Shown here piece by piece: positions 1 through 5,963 of a stretch of DNA of 5,963 bases. The notes beneath the pieces were generated by a model. It worked only from the letters and a program-made list of their open reading frames with translations, had not been told where the DNA came from and did not search any database. Source of the stretch: Spartobacteria bacterium (GTDB lineage Bacteria > Verrucomicrobiota > Verrucomicrobiia > Chthoniobacterales > Chthoniobacteraceae); contig JANXWU010000141.1 of the NCBI GenBank assembly GCA_025350985.1, forward strand, positions 1 through 5,963, in the 5' to 3' direction. The number at the start of each line of letters is the position of its first letter. Within the stretch, counting starts at the first letter, position 1. The translations under genes were made by a program, and so were the position numbers.

Positions 1-39
1 CGCAAGGTTCCGTGGGTTCGAATCCCACCCCCTCCGCCA
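1..39 (+). tRNA. tRNA-Ser, 3' portion (5' end outside window)
   Basis: The T arm is visible as GTGGG / TTCGAAT / CCCAC (12-28). It is followed by the seven-base 3' acceptor strand CCCCTCC (29-35), discriminator G (36) and an encoded CCA (37-39). The bases before the T arm, GCAA then GGTTCCG, look like the loop and 3' strand of a long class II variable arm. A long variable arm together with discriminator G fits serine; leucine and tyrosine tRNAs normally have A at position 73. The anticodon lies outside the window, so the isoacceptor cannot be given. The tRNA converges on the hydrolase gene with zero bases between them. Confidence 0.88.
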
Positions 40-870
40 CTAATCGAACAGCGTTGCTTCGAGCTGGCTGGGAAGCGTTTCCACCGCGCAACCGTCCACG
101 ATGAAAGTAGGCGTCGGCTCGTGTTGCGTCGCGCACAGCACGTCGATGCCGTCGCGCGCGCCGAGCATTTCACGCACGGTCGCAACGGCGAGCGCGGGCT
201 CGTTGCAATCGCGGCTCAAGTGCCCGAGCACGGCGCGACGGAGGTTGAAATTCGCAAGTTCGGCGATGACGACGGCCGCGGCGGCGTTGGAAAGATGGCC
301 GTGCCGCGACTGGATGCGCTGCTTGATGGGCCACGGACGCCGCGTGTCGGCCTGCAACATTTTCTCGTCGTAGTTTGTCTCGATCAAAAGCGCCGACACC
401 CGTCGAACCCGCTCCAGCACTAGCTTCGTGGCCGTCCCGAGATCGGTGACGACGCCGAGGGACGCGACGCCGTGATGCAGCGCAAAGCCCACCGGCTCGA
501 CCGCGTCGTGCGGCACGGCGAAGGTTTCGACCGTGATGTCTTTGACCGAAAACTCCTGGCCGGTGGTGAAGATCTGCCAGTTGCGATGGTCGCACAGGCT
601 CAGGCTTTTCAACACGTCCGCCGTCTGGCGATTCACGTAAATCGGAAGATCGTATTTCCGGCAAAAAACTTTCAACCCGCAAATATGATCGCAGTGCTCG
701 TGCGTGAGTAAAATTCCATCGAGCTGCTCCGGCGCGAGGCCCGCCATTTCCAAGCGCAGCAAAATCTGGCGCGCGCTCAACCCGGCATCGACCAGCAGCT
801 TGCAGTTTTCGGTCGCGACGACCGCGCAGTTCCCCGCGCTGCCGCTGCCGAGAACCGTGAAGGAAAGCAT
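40..870 (-). CDS. yycJ: YycJ/WalJ-type MBL-fold metallo-hydrolase
   Basis: This is a 276-aa cytoplasmic metallo-beta-lactamase-fold hydrolase with no signal peptide or membrane segment, about the usual family length (around 260-280). Seen in order: the N-terminal LGSGSAGN (7-14), LLVDAG (25-30), the zinc motif HEHCDH (H57, H59, D61, H62), a further ligand-type H121 in PHDA, D143 in TDLG, IETNYD (163-168), HGHLSN (190-195), and the last ligand H217 in GHLSRDCN (216-223). All expected metal ligands are present, so the enzyme should be active. The GHLSN and HLSxxxN blocks separate YycJ/WalJ proteins from RNase Z and glyoxalase II. B. subtilis WalJ is linked to cell-wall and cell-division control, and members of the family have been described as 5'-exonucleases. 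The substrate in this organism is unknown. The gene is the last of three on the minus strand, 36 bp after its neighbour. An AAGGAA lies about 23 nt before the ATG, too far to be a normal ribosome site. The TAG stop abuts the CCA of the serine tRNA. Confidence 0.88.
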   Translation of the reverse strand: MLSFTVLGSGSAGNCAVVATENCKLLVDAGLSARQILLRLEMAGLAPEQLDGILLTHEHCDHICGLKVFCRKYDLPIYVNRQTADVLKSLSLCDHRNWQIFTTGQEFSVKDITVETFAVPHDAVEPVGFALHHGVASLGVVTDLGTATKLVLERVRRVSALLIETNYDEKMLQADTRRPWPIKQRIQSRHGHLSNAAAAVVIAELANFNLRRAVLGHLSRDCNEPALAVATVREMLGARDGIDVLCATQHEPTPTFIVDGCAVETLPSQLEATLFD

Positions 871-906
871 GGCGGATTTAACGCCGCGCGCCGTTCCTTT
901 GCAACC

Positions 907-1599
907 TCACATCGGCGGACCCAATGCTTTGATCCGCTGTTTTTTCTCGTCGTAATCGAGCGCGTGAAAATGGCGAATCTCCTCGACGCGGCGCAGGCCG
1001 TTCAGCGTGTCGAGATAAGCGGTGTAGCTCGCGGAAAGTTCGTTCGTCTCGAGATAACGGCCGCGCAAATTCGGGTCGGCGTAGGCGTCAGGCGCGACGC
1101 GCGAAAACATGTGGAAACGCAGCCAGCGGCGGTCGGTGCGCGCGACTTTTTGCGTCTGGCGAAAGAAGGCCACGAAGAGCAGCAGCACGAGATAAGTATC
1201 CACCTGCGACTGCAATTCGAGGTTGCGCGCGAAGGCTTCGCCGCGGAGTTCGCGCACGCCCTTTTTGAACTGCAACGCCGCGTGCAAGGCGTGGTTGATT
1301 TCCTCGATGAACATGATGAGCGAGCGAATGTTGCGATCGTCCAAACCACGGCGCGGGTCGTGTTTTTCCAACTGCGCGATGAGCCAGCCCGAATAGTAAA
1401 TGCCGACATAAAGCCGGCCGTCGCAGGTGCGCAAAAAAGTGCGCGCGAGATCGCTGAGTTCACGCGCCGAGGCGCCCGCGAGCCGGCTCAATTGACCGCA
1501 GCGCTGCCGGTCGATCAGGCAGTCTTCGAGGTTCACGCCGACGCTGGCGTAGGTGCGCTCGAAGAGTTTTTGGATCTCGCTAAAGAGCGTCGTGTTCAC
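907..1599 (-). CDS. Conserved-looking helical protein of unknown function, coupled to its upstream neighbour
   Basis: I do not recognise this 230-aa protein. It starts with GTG (1597-1599), which overlaps the previous gene's TGA as GTGA, so translational coupling is likely; no good Shine-Dalgarno sequence precedes it. It looks almost entirely alpha-helical and soluble, with a hydrophobic stretch at about 134-147 (TYLVLLLFVAFF) that reads as a buried helix rather than a clear membrane anchor. Visible motifs are GRLYVGIYYSGWLI (61-74), GLDDRNI (85-91), EEINHALH (99-106, E100-x-x-H103) and a second EEIRHFH (206-212, E207-x-x-H210). Two ExxH motifs on helices recall diiron ferritin-like folds, but the carboxylates of the other two helices cannot be assigned by eye, so this is only a hypothesis. 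A coding gene is supported by length, by the operon-style overlap and by natural helical amino-acid use. The long plus-strand frame opposite it (964-1647) is low-complexity in character and is a shadow. Confidence 0.8.
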   Translation of the reverse strand: MNTTLFSEIQKLFERTYASVGVNLEDCLIDRQRCGQLSRLAGASARELSDLARTFLRTCDGRLYVGIYYSGWLIAQLEKHDPRRGLDDRNIRSLIMFIEEINHALHAALQFKKGVRELRGEAFARNLELQSQVDTYLVLLLFVAFFRQTQKVARTDRRWLRFHMFSRVAPDAYADPNLRGRYLETNELSASYTAYLDTLNGLRRVEEIRHFHALDYDEKKQRIKALGPPM

Positions 1600-2291
1600 G
1601 CCGGCAAAAGGTTTGCCGCACCACCGTCATCCAGGTTGATGAGTTGATCGGCGAGCCGGTTCAGCGCGAGGCGCACGCCGTGAAATTGCTCGCCGAGCGC
1701 GTCGTAAACGCCGCTCAGTTCCGCGGAGCGCGCAACTTCGTGGCTGGCGACGACTTTGAAACTGGACCTCCCCATTTCCTCGTAAAACGAGCAGTCCGGC
1801 CCGCCCCGGCGCGAGCGTCGATCCACGCACTCGTGGAAAATGCCAGCGATGAAAAGTGAGTAGTTGCCGACGTGTGCACGAATGTAAAAAGTCTGCGCCG
1901 GCGTCGCCTTCCGCAGCGCGAGCAGCATGTCCGAAAGATATTGGATTGGACCTTCCTGCGCCCCGGCCGGTGCATTCATCCGCGCGGTACACGAAAAGTT
2001 TTCCAGCAGCGACGCGACGTAATCGGCGAGCTGGCGGTCATCGAGGCCTGTCTCGTTCAGGACATGCCTGGTCAAAATGTAAAAGTAAAACTGCGGTGAA
2101 ATGGACAGGTGTGTCGGCTGCGAAAGGACGGCATCGAAGAGCAACTGGTGGTCGAGAATCGTGTCGCGCTCGCCGGCGTCGGTGAGCATTTGGCTGAGTG
2201 AAACCGCGTCGCCGCGGGAGCGTCCGAGGGTTTTCACGACGAAGTCAAAATCCTGCGCCGTGAACCGGTTCCGACAATTGGCTCGTATCAT
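1596..2291 (-). CDS. Helical protein of unknown function, first gene of the minus-strand operon
   Basis: I cannot name this 231-aa soluble protein. Three starts are possible: TTG at 2357, ATG at 2318 (inside an inverted repeat) and ATG at 2291. I prefer 2291 because the convincing sequence begins there (MIRANCRNRFTAQDFDFV) and it leaves room for divergent promoters; no start has a strong ribosome site. In 2291 numbering the visible blocks are ISPQFYFYILTRHVL (64-78), GLDDRQLADYV (82-92), YLSDMLLAL (118-126), HVGNYSLFIAGIFHE (140-154), FYEEMGRSSF (169-178) and ASHEVA (182-187). A conserved-type Asn (N143) sits among H140, H153-E154, E171-E172 and H184-E185, so metal or ligand binding is possible but unproven. 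Both this protein and the next carry GLDDR just before a long helix. The sequence has the feel of an unnamed family seen in Acidobacteria and Myxococcota, from memory and with low certainty. The stop overlaps the next gene's start. Confidence 0.78.
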   Translation of the reverse strand: MIRANCRNRFTAQDFDFVVKTLGRSRGDAVSLSQMLTDAGERDTILDHQLLFDAVLSQPTHLSISPQFYFYILTRHVLNETGLDDRQLADYVASLLENFSCTARMNAPAGAQEGPIQYLSDMLLALRKATPAQTFYIRAHVGNYSLFIAGIFHECVDRRSRRGGPDCSFYEEMGRSSFKVVASHEVARSAELSGVYDALGEQFHGVRLALNRLADQLINLDDGGAANLLPA

Positions 2292-2411
2292 CGGCTCTGT
2301 CGTATGAGCACCGCTCATGCCATGAAGAATCGCACAACTTTTCCAATCGTCATCCAAGTGCGCGGGGAAATGTTTTTGCGCCGCTGCCTCTTGAAACTAT
2401 CGTCAGCCGAC
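2292..2411. promoter_or_regulatory. Divergent intergenic region, presumed to hold both promoters
   Basis: With the preferred starts this 120-bp stretch separates the minus-strand operon from the AsmA-like gene and should hold promoters for both. I see no convincing paired -35/-10 boxes in either direction; TTGAAA at 2391-2396 is too close to the AsmA start to serve it. The plus-strand reading frame stays open back to ATG 2304 and the minus frame to TTG 2357, so part of the stretch may be coding if either longer start is used. The main visible structure is the inverted repeat at 2304-2318. Confidence 0.4.
2304..2318. repeat. Perfect inverted repeat ATGAGC-acc-GCTCAT
   Basis: Six-base arms (2304-2309 and 2313-2318) flank a three-base centre between two divergent genes, a position suited to a dimeric regulator's operator. 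The same repeat supplies an ATG on each strand (2304 on +, 2318 on -). Both are in frame with their genes, giving MSTAH and MSGAH, so it may instead be a by-product of start-region sequence. Six-base arms also arise by chance. Confidence 0.35.
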
Positions 2412-4790
2412 ATGCGACGCTTTGGCCGCTGGCCAGTTCGACTGATTTTTTTGCTGCTGCTCACCGGCGCCGGGTGGGGCGGCTGGTACGGATACAACAA
2501 GGGCTTCAGCCGGACATGGCGCGAGTACGTGATCGCGGAATTTCGCAAACGCGGCGTGGAAGTTTCCTTCCGGCGGCTGGCCATCGATCCGTTCGCGGGA
2601 CTGGTCGCGCGCGATGTCGTGATCGTCGATGCGAAAGATCCCGACAAGGTGCTCGCGTCGATCAACCACATCGTCCTCGACATCAACTACGGCAATTTGA
2701 TCCATCGGCAGCCTTTCCTGAACGCGATCGATTTGCGTGACGCCAACCTTTCGCTCCCGGTCAATCCCGCCGACCCGAAGAGCAAAATCAAAGTCTCGCA
2801 CTTGAATGCGCGCGTGCTCCTTCCGCCGCATCAAATCGTCCTCGCCCACGCCGAGGCGATGTTTTACGGCACGCATATTTCCGCGACCGGCCGGCTCATT
2901 AATCCGGAGGCTTTCCAACCGTCCGCACCGGCCTCGGAGGAGGCGGCGAAAAAGCGCGCGGCGATCGTTGAAACCATCGTCGATGAGTTGAAAAAATTGC
3001 GGTTCGACTCGACGCCGTCGCTCGAAGTGCGCTTCAGCGGCGACCTTGCCGAGCCGGAAAGTATTTTCGCGGAAGCGACGCTGACTGGTGAAAAAATGAA
3101 ACGCGGCGGGTATCGGATCAAGCGCGCAAAAGTGGCGCTCAACTATCGCGACGGAGTTGTGACGTTGAAAGAAGGCACGATTCACGATCAGCAAGGCGCG
3201 CTGGATGTGAGCGGCAGTTTTGAAACGGGCGGCAAGGGTGAATTTCGCGCGCGCTCCAGTCTCGACGTGGCGGCGTTCCTGGCCGAGTTCGGTTTCACGA
3301 AACGGCTGGACGAGATTGTTTTTCACTCGCCGCCGGTCATTGAGCTTTCAGGAAAAATCGAGCAGGGCCAAGAGCTGACTCTGGCCGTCGTGGGCAGCGT
3401 GGCTTTGCAGGACTTTTCGCTGCGCGCGGTCGTGTTCGATGCGGCCACCGCCCATTTTTCCTGGGACGGCACGCGCTGGTATGTGAGCGATGTCCGCGTC
3501 GCCAATCGCACCGGCGAACTGTCGGCCAGCGCGCTCAACACGCCCGATGGGTTCCGGTTGAAACTGCACAGCACGATCAATCCAAAAAGTTTTTTGCCCC
3601 TGTTGTCGGGGCACGAGGCGGAGTTTTTGAGTGCGTGGGAGTTCGACCAATCGCCGGAGGTTCGCTTTAACCTGCACGGGCCGTCGGCGAATTTCGACGG
3701 ATGCGAGGGCGATGGAGAAATCCGGCTGGGACGCTCGCGGCTGCGCGGCGTGCCACTCCTCTCGGCCGTCTCGAAGGTGCGGATCAAAAACAAAACGGTC
3801 AGTTACGATGACTTCAAAATCGAGCGCGCGGAAGGCACGGCGACGGGCTCGGTTTTATACGACATCGCGCGGCATGAAGTGCGGCTGGAGAAAATCCGGG
3901 CAAAGCTCAATCCCGCCGACGTGATCGTGTGGATCAATCCGGATCTGCTCAACGCGGTGACGCCGTACCGTTTCAAAAAAGCACCGAATGCCTCCGTGAA
4001 CGGTGTGGTGCAATTCGCGGGCGGCAAAAAAACTAACTTGGAAATCGCGGTCGATGCACCCGAGGGCATGGACTACGTCTTCCTAAAAAAGACCCTGTCC
4101 GCGCCGAAGATTTCCGCGAAACTGCTTTTCACCGACGAGCGGCTGCGGATCAGCAACCTCGACGGAACCCTGATGGCAGGCCGATTGCGGGGCGACGCGG
4201 ATATTTCATTTTCCAAGCGCAATCCGAATTACAGCGCGGGGCTCGCGGTCGAGCACGTCGATTTTGAAAAGCTCACCAGCCTGTATTTCAATTACAAAGA
4301 CTCGAAGGGCGAACTGGCGGGCGACTACCGCTGGCGCGGACGCGGGCCCGACGCGCGGAACATGGAAGGCAGGGGCACGGCGACGGTGACCAATGGCAAC
4401 GTCTTCGCGATTCCGATGCTCGGCCCGTTGTCGGGATTGATGAACGAGGTGATCCCCGGTGCGGGCTACAACACGGCGCGGCGCGCGTCCGCGGACTTTG
4501 AGATTGCCGACGGCGTCATCCGCACGCGCGATTTTTTGGTGCAGGGAAATGGCTTCAGCATGATGGGCGGCGGCGATTTATTTTTTCTCGACGACAAAAT
4601 GAACTTCCGCGTCCGCATGAACGCGCAGGGCATTCCGGGCGTGGTGCTTTTTCCGGTGAGCAAGCTGCTCGAATACGTGTCCGACGGGTCGCTCGGCAAG
4701 CCATCCTGGCGGCCAGTGGTGCTGCCTCGTGGACTGGGCGGCACTCCGAAATCGGCGAAGGAAAATCCGGACACAGGAGGTCCGCGGTAA
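2412..4790 (+). CDS. AsmA-like inner-membrane-anchored protein (putative lipid-transport/envelope protein)
   Basis: From the preferred ATG (2412) this is a 792-aa protein. A basic N-terminus (MRRFGRWPVR) precedes one hydrophobic segment at about 9-28 (LIFLLLLTGAGWGGWYGY), giving an inner-membrane anchor with the rest in the periplasm. The body is long beta-rich sequence of alternating polar and hydrophobic strands with repeated 'sxxLDV/ADISF' style turns, typical of AsmA/YhdP/TamB-type proteins. The C-terminal AsmA-like region lies at about 650-740: GRGTATVTNGNVFAIPMLGP, then ADFEIADGVIRT and a Gly-rich MMGGGDLFFLDDKMNFRV. It is followed by a conserved-type tail (LLEYVSDGSLGKPSWRPV). AsmA-like proteins are thought to move phospholipids between inner and outer membranes, and that role is inferred here. 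Alternative in-frame ATGs at 2304, 2322 and 2370 would add up to 36 residues lacking family character. No start has a good Shine-Dalgarno; GGGGA sits too close to 2370. It stands alone on its strand, divergent from the minus-strand operon. Confidence 0.85.
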   Translation: MRRFGRWPVRLIFLLLLTGAGWGGWYGYNKGFSRTWREYVIAEFRKRGVEVSFRRLAIDPFAGLVARDVVIVDAKDPDKVLASINHIVLDINYGNLIHRQPFLNAIDLRDANLSLPVNPADPKSKIKVSHLNARVLLPPHQIVLAHAEAMFYGTHISATGRLINPEAFQPSAPASEEAAKKRAAIVETIVDELKKLRFDSTPSLEVRFSGDLAEPESIFAEATLTGEKMKRGGYRIKRAKVALNYRDGVVTLKEGTIHDQQGALDVSGSFETGGKGEFRARSSLDVAAFLAEFGFTKRLDEIVFHSPPVIELSGKIEQGQELTLAVVGSVALQDFSLRAVVFDAATAHFSWDGTRWYVSDVRVANRTGELSASALNTPDGFRLKLHSTINPKSFLPLLSGHEAEFLSAWEFDQSPEVRFNLHGPSANFDGCEGDGEIRLGRSRLRGVPLLSAVSKVRIKNKTVSYDDFKIERAEGTATGSVLYDIARHEVRLEKIRAKLNPADVIVWINPDLLNAVTPYRFKKAPNASVNGVVQFAGGKKTNLEIAVDAPEGMDYVFLKKTLSAPKISAKLLFTDERLRISNLDGTLMAGRLRGDADISFSKRNPNYSAGLAVEHVDFEKLTSLYFNYKDSKGELAGDYRWRGRGPDARNMEGRGTATVTNGNVFAIPMLGPLSGLMNEVIPGAGYNTARRASADFEIADGVIRTRDFLVQGNGFSMMGGGDLFFLDDKMNFRVRMNAQGIPGVVLFPVSKLLEYVSDGSLGKPSWRPVVLPRGLGGTPKSAKENPDTGGPR

Positions 4791-4796
4791 CCGCGG
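4782..4796. terminator. GC-rich inverted repeat over the convergent gene junction, possible terminator
   Basis: CCGCGGT-A-ACCGCGG spans the TAA stop of the AsmA-like gene (4788-4790) and the 9-bp gap before the convergent gene's stop. As RNA it could fold as CCGCG / GTAAC loop / CGCGG from either strand. No T-tract follows on either side, so it is not a classical intrinsic terminator. Its position is the main reason to list it. Confidence 0.35.
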
Positions 4797-4799
4797 GGA

Positions 4800-5339
4800 T
4801 TACTCTCCGCGCGCCTTGTGCCAGACGGATTGAAGGAACGCGTCGAACTCGCATCGCTGCATCGCCAGCAACTCTGCGCGGTGCGAGTCGTCGCCGAATT
4901 TATCCTGCTCGCACAGGCCGGTGAACAGGTACGGATCCCACGTCGTTTGTTTCGCCATGTCGGGCGACAGACGGGCGACGACGCGATGCAGGTCGGCGAA
5001 AAACCCGAGCGCACCGGTGCGCCGAAACCAGTAGCGGGCATTGTCGAAATCGCCCTCGCGCCGATGAATCATGCCGTGCAAATACGAGGCCGCGTCGTCT
5101 TTCCCGTCCTGCGCGAGCCGGTGCGCCTCGTCGATGGCATCGTGCGCGTAAAATAACGCCGCGCGCACGAGCACGAGGGCCGCTGGTTCCGCCGGCGACG
5201 GCGCGCCAACGAGGTCGTCGTCCGACGCATCGCGGATGCTCTGGATCGAGGCGAAATGGCCGGGCTGCGCGGGCAAAAGGCGATGCAACAAATCGGGATC
5301 GTGCAGCAGTCGGTCAACGAACAAATTGTAACGGGGCAT
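4800..5339 (-). CDS. Conserved protein of unknown function with an HRREGDFDNARYWFRR motif
   Basis: This 179-aa soluble protein has no signal peptide or membrane segment. The central block SYLHGMIHRREGD (85-97) followed by FDNARYWFRRTG (98-109) is very distinctive. I recall closely similar 'HGxxHRREGDxxNAxYWFRR' sequences in hypothetical proteins of many bacteria, but know no assigned function. Also visible are an N-terminal AHDAIDEAHRLAQDG helix (65-79), W134-D-P136 with F139, and an acidic/aromatic C-terminus (EFDAFLQSVWHKARG). H88, H92, E95 and D97 could form a metal or catalytic site, which is only inferred. The helix-turn-helix pairing of 55-107 could also be TPR-like. The ATG at 5339 has only a weak CGGAAA about 6 nt upstream, and that lies at the edge of a predicted leader hairpin. 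It converges with the AsmA-like gene (9-bp gap) and diverges from mreB. Confidence 0.82.
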   Translation of the reverse strand: MPRYNLFVDRLLHDPDLLHRLLPAQPGHFASIQSIRDASDDDLVGAPSPAEPAALVLVRAALFYAHDAIDEAHRLAQDGKDDAASYLHGMIHRREGDFDNARYWFRRTGALGFFADLHRVVARLSPDMAKQTTWDPYLFTGLCEQDKFGDDSHRAELLAMQRCEFDAFLQSVWHKARGE

Positions 5340-5348
5340 GGTGTTTTT

Positions 5349-5386
5349 CCGAAGCTGAAGGGGTGAAGTTCAGCGAAACATTTCGG
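5349..5386. repeat. Bulged hairpin in the leader of the 179-aa gene
   Basis: CCGAA (5349-5353) and GCTGAA (5354-5359) pair with TTCAGC (5369-5374) and TTCGG (5382-5386). This gives 11 base pairs with a 9-nt loop and one 7-nt bulge. On the minus strand its foot ends about 9 nt before the ATG at 5339 and overlaps the only weak ribosome-site-like sequence (CGGAAA), so it might affect translation. Chance cannot be excluded. Confidence 0.3.
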
Positions 5387-5430
5387 CTCGGGATGTCCAT
5401 CGCGAAGCGAGAATTCCGCGGACAGAGTGC

Positions 5431-5459
5431 TTGACGATGCAATGGCACTCCCGTAGTTC
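5431..5459 (+). promoter_or_regulatory. Weak candidate sigma70-type promoter for mreB
   Basis: TTGACG (5431-5436) matches the -35 consensus at five of six bases. A 17-bp spacer leads to TAGTTC (5454-5459), a poor -10 match. It lies about 110 bp upstream of the mreB ATG, leaving a leader that would contain the hairpin at 5463-5482. The 5340-5569 gap must hold promoters for two divergent genes, but this is the only -35-like box I would point to. Confidence 0.2.
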
Positions 5460-5462
5460 TCA

Positions 5463-5482
5463 TTCCTCTCGAAGCAGAGGAA
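5463..5482. repeat. Perfect 7-bp hairpin in the mreB upstream region
   Basis: TTCCTCT (5463-5469) and AGAGGAA (5476-5482) flank the six-base loop CGAAGC. It lies about 90 bp before mreB. No T-tract follows immediately on either strand (CCTTTTC appears 8 bases later on +), so a terminator is unlikely. A leader structure or protein site is possible. Confidence 0.35.
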
Positions 5483-5569
5483 GCGGCGTCCTTTTCAGCG
5501 GCGCAGTTTCTTTCATCTGGATCGAGCCGGACGATATCCACTTTTATTTTTACCAAGGCCTTTCTCTGA

Positions 5570-5963
<394 letters not shown>

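Noticed and set aside
1..39. tRNA-Leu or tRNA-Tyr, or an integration site with a nearby element
   Set aside because: Discriminator G favours serine. No integrase and no repeat of the tRNA 3' end were seen downstream in the window.
40..870. RNase Z or glyoxalase II assignment for the MBL-fold protein
   Set aside because: The HGHLSN and GHLSRDCN blocks and the LGSGSAGN N-terminus fit the YycJ/WalJ family better.
964..1647. 227-aa open frame on + opposite the 230-aa gene
   Set aside because: Its translation is Arg/Ala/Glu-rich without motifs and mirrors the coding frame of the minus-strand gene, which has an operon overlap and natural helical composition. GC-rich shadow.
2403..3326. 307-aa open frame on - inside the AsmA-like gene
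   Set aside because: Arg/His/Phe-rich translation without motifs, lying opposite a frame with a clear membrane anchor and AsmA-like C-terminus. GC-rich shadow.
5394..5424. TGTCC / GGACA five-base inverted repeat and the TCCGCGGA palindrome upstream of mreB
   Set aside because: Arms are too short to separate from chance in GC-rich sequence.

Overview
The window is GC-rich (roughly 60% by eye), densely coding bacterial chromosome with no sign of a mobile element, CRISPR array or transferred island. The best taxonomic guess is Verrucomicrobiota or a close PVC-group relative. This rests on the character of the MreB N-terminus, a large AsmA-like protein of the kind common in that phylum, and the general style of the hypothetical genes. 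It is an inference from memory, with no search behind it.

Layout. Positions 1-39 hold the 3' end of a serine tRNA on the + strand. Its CCA touches the stop codon of the next gene with no gap. Three genes then run on the - strand (2291 to 40) and probably form one operon. In transcription order they are a 231-aa helical protein of unknown function, a 230-aa helical protein of unknown function whose GTG start overlaps the preceding stop as GTGA, and a YycJ/WalJ-type metallo-beta-lactamase-fold hydrolase. Divergent from this operon, across about 120 bp that contain a small perfect inverted repeat, is a 792-aa AsmA-like membrane-anchored protein (2412-4790, +). It ends 9 bp from a convergent 179-aa protein of unknown function (4800-5339, -), with a compact GC-rich inverted repeat over the junction. 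A 230-bp non-coding region with two hairpins separates that gene from the divergent mreB (5570 onward, +), which runs off the right edge.

How the genes fit together. The AsmA-like protein (presumed lipid transport or envelope homeostasis), MreB (rod-shape and lateral wall synthesis) and possibly the YycJ-like hydrolase all point toward the envelope, but the sequence does not show that they work together. The least understood part is the two-gene unit of similar-sized helical proteins translationally coupled ahead of yycJ. It is the only candidate here for an undescribed module, and the evidence for it is modest. The rest is ordinary core chromosome.
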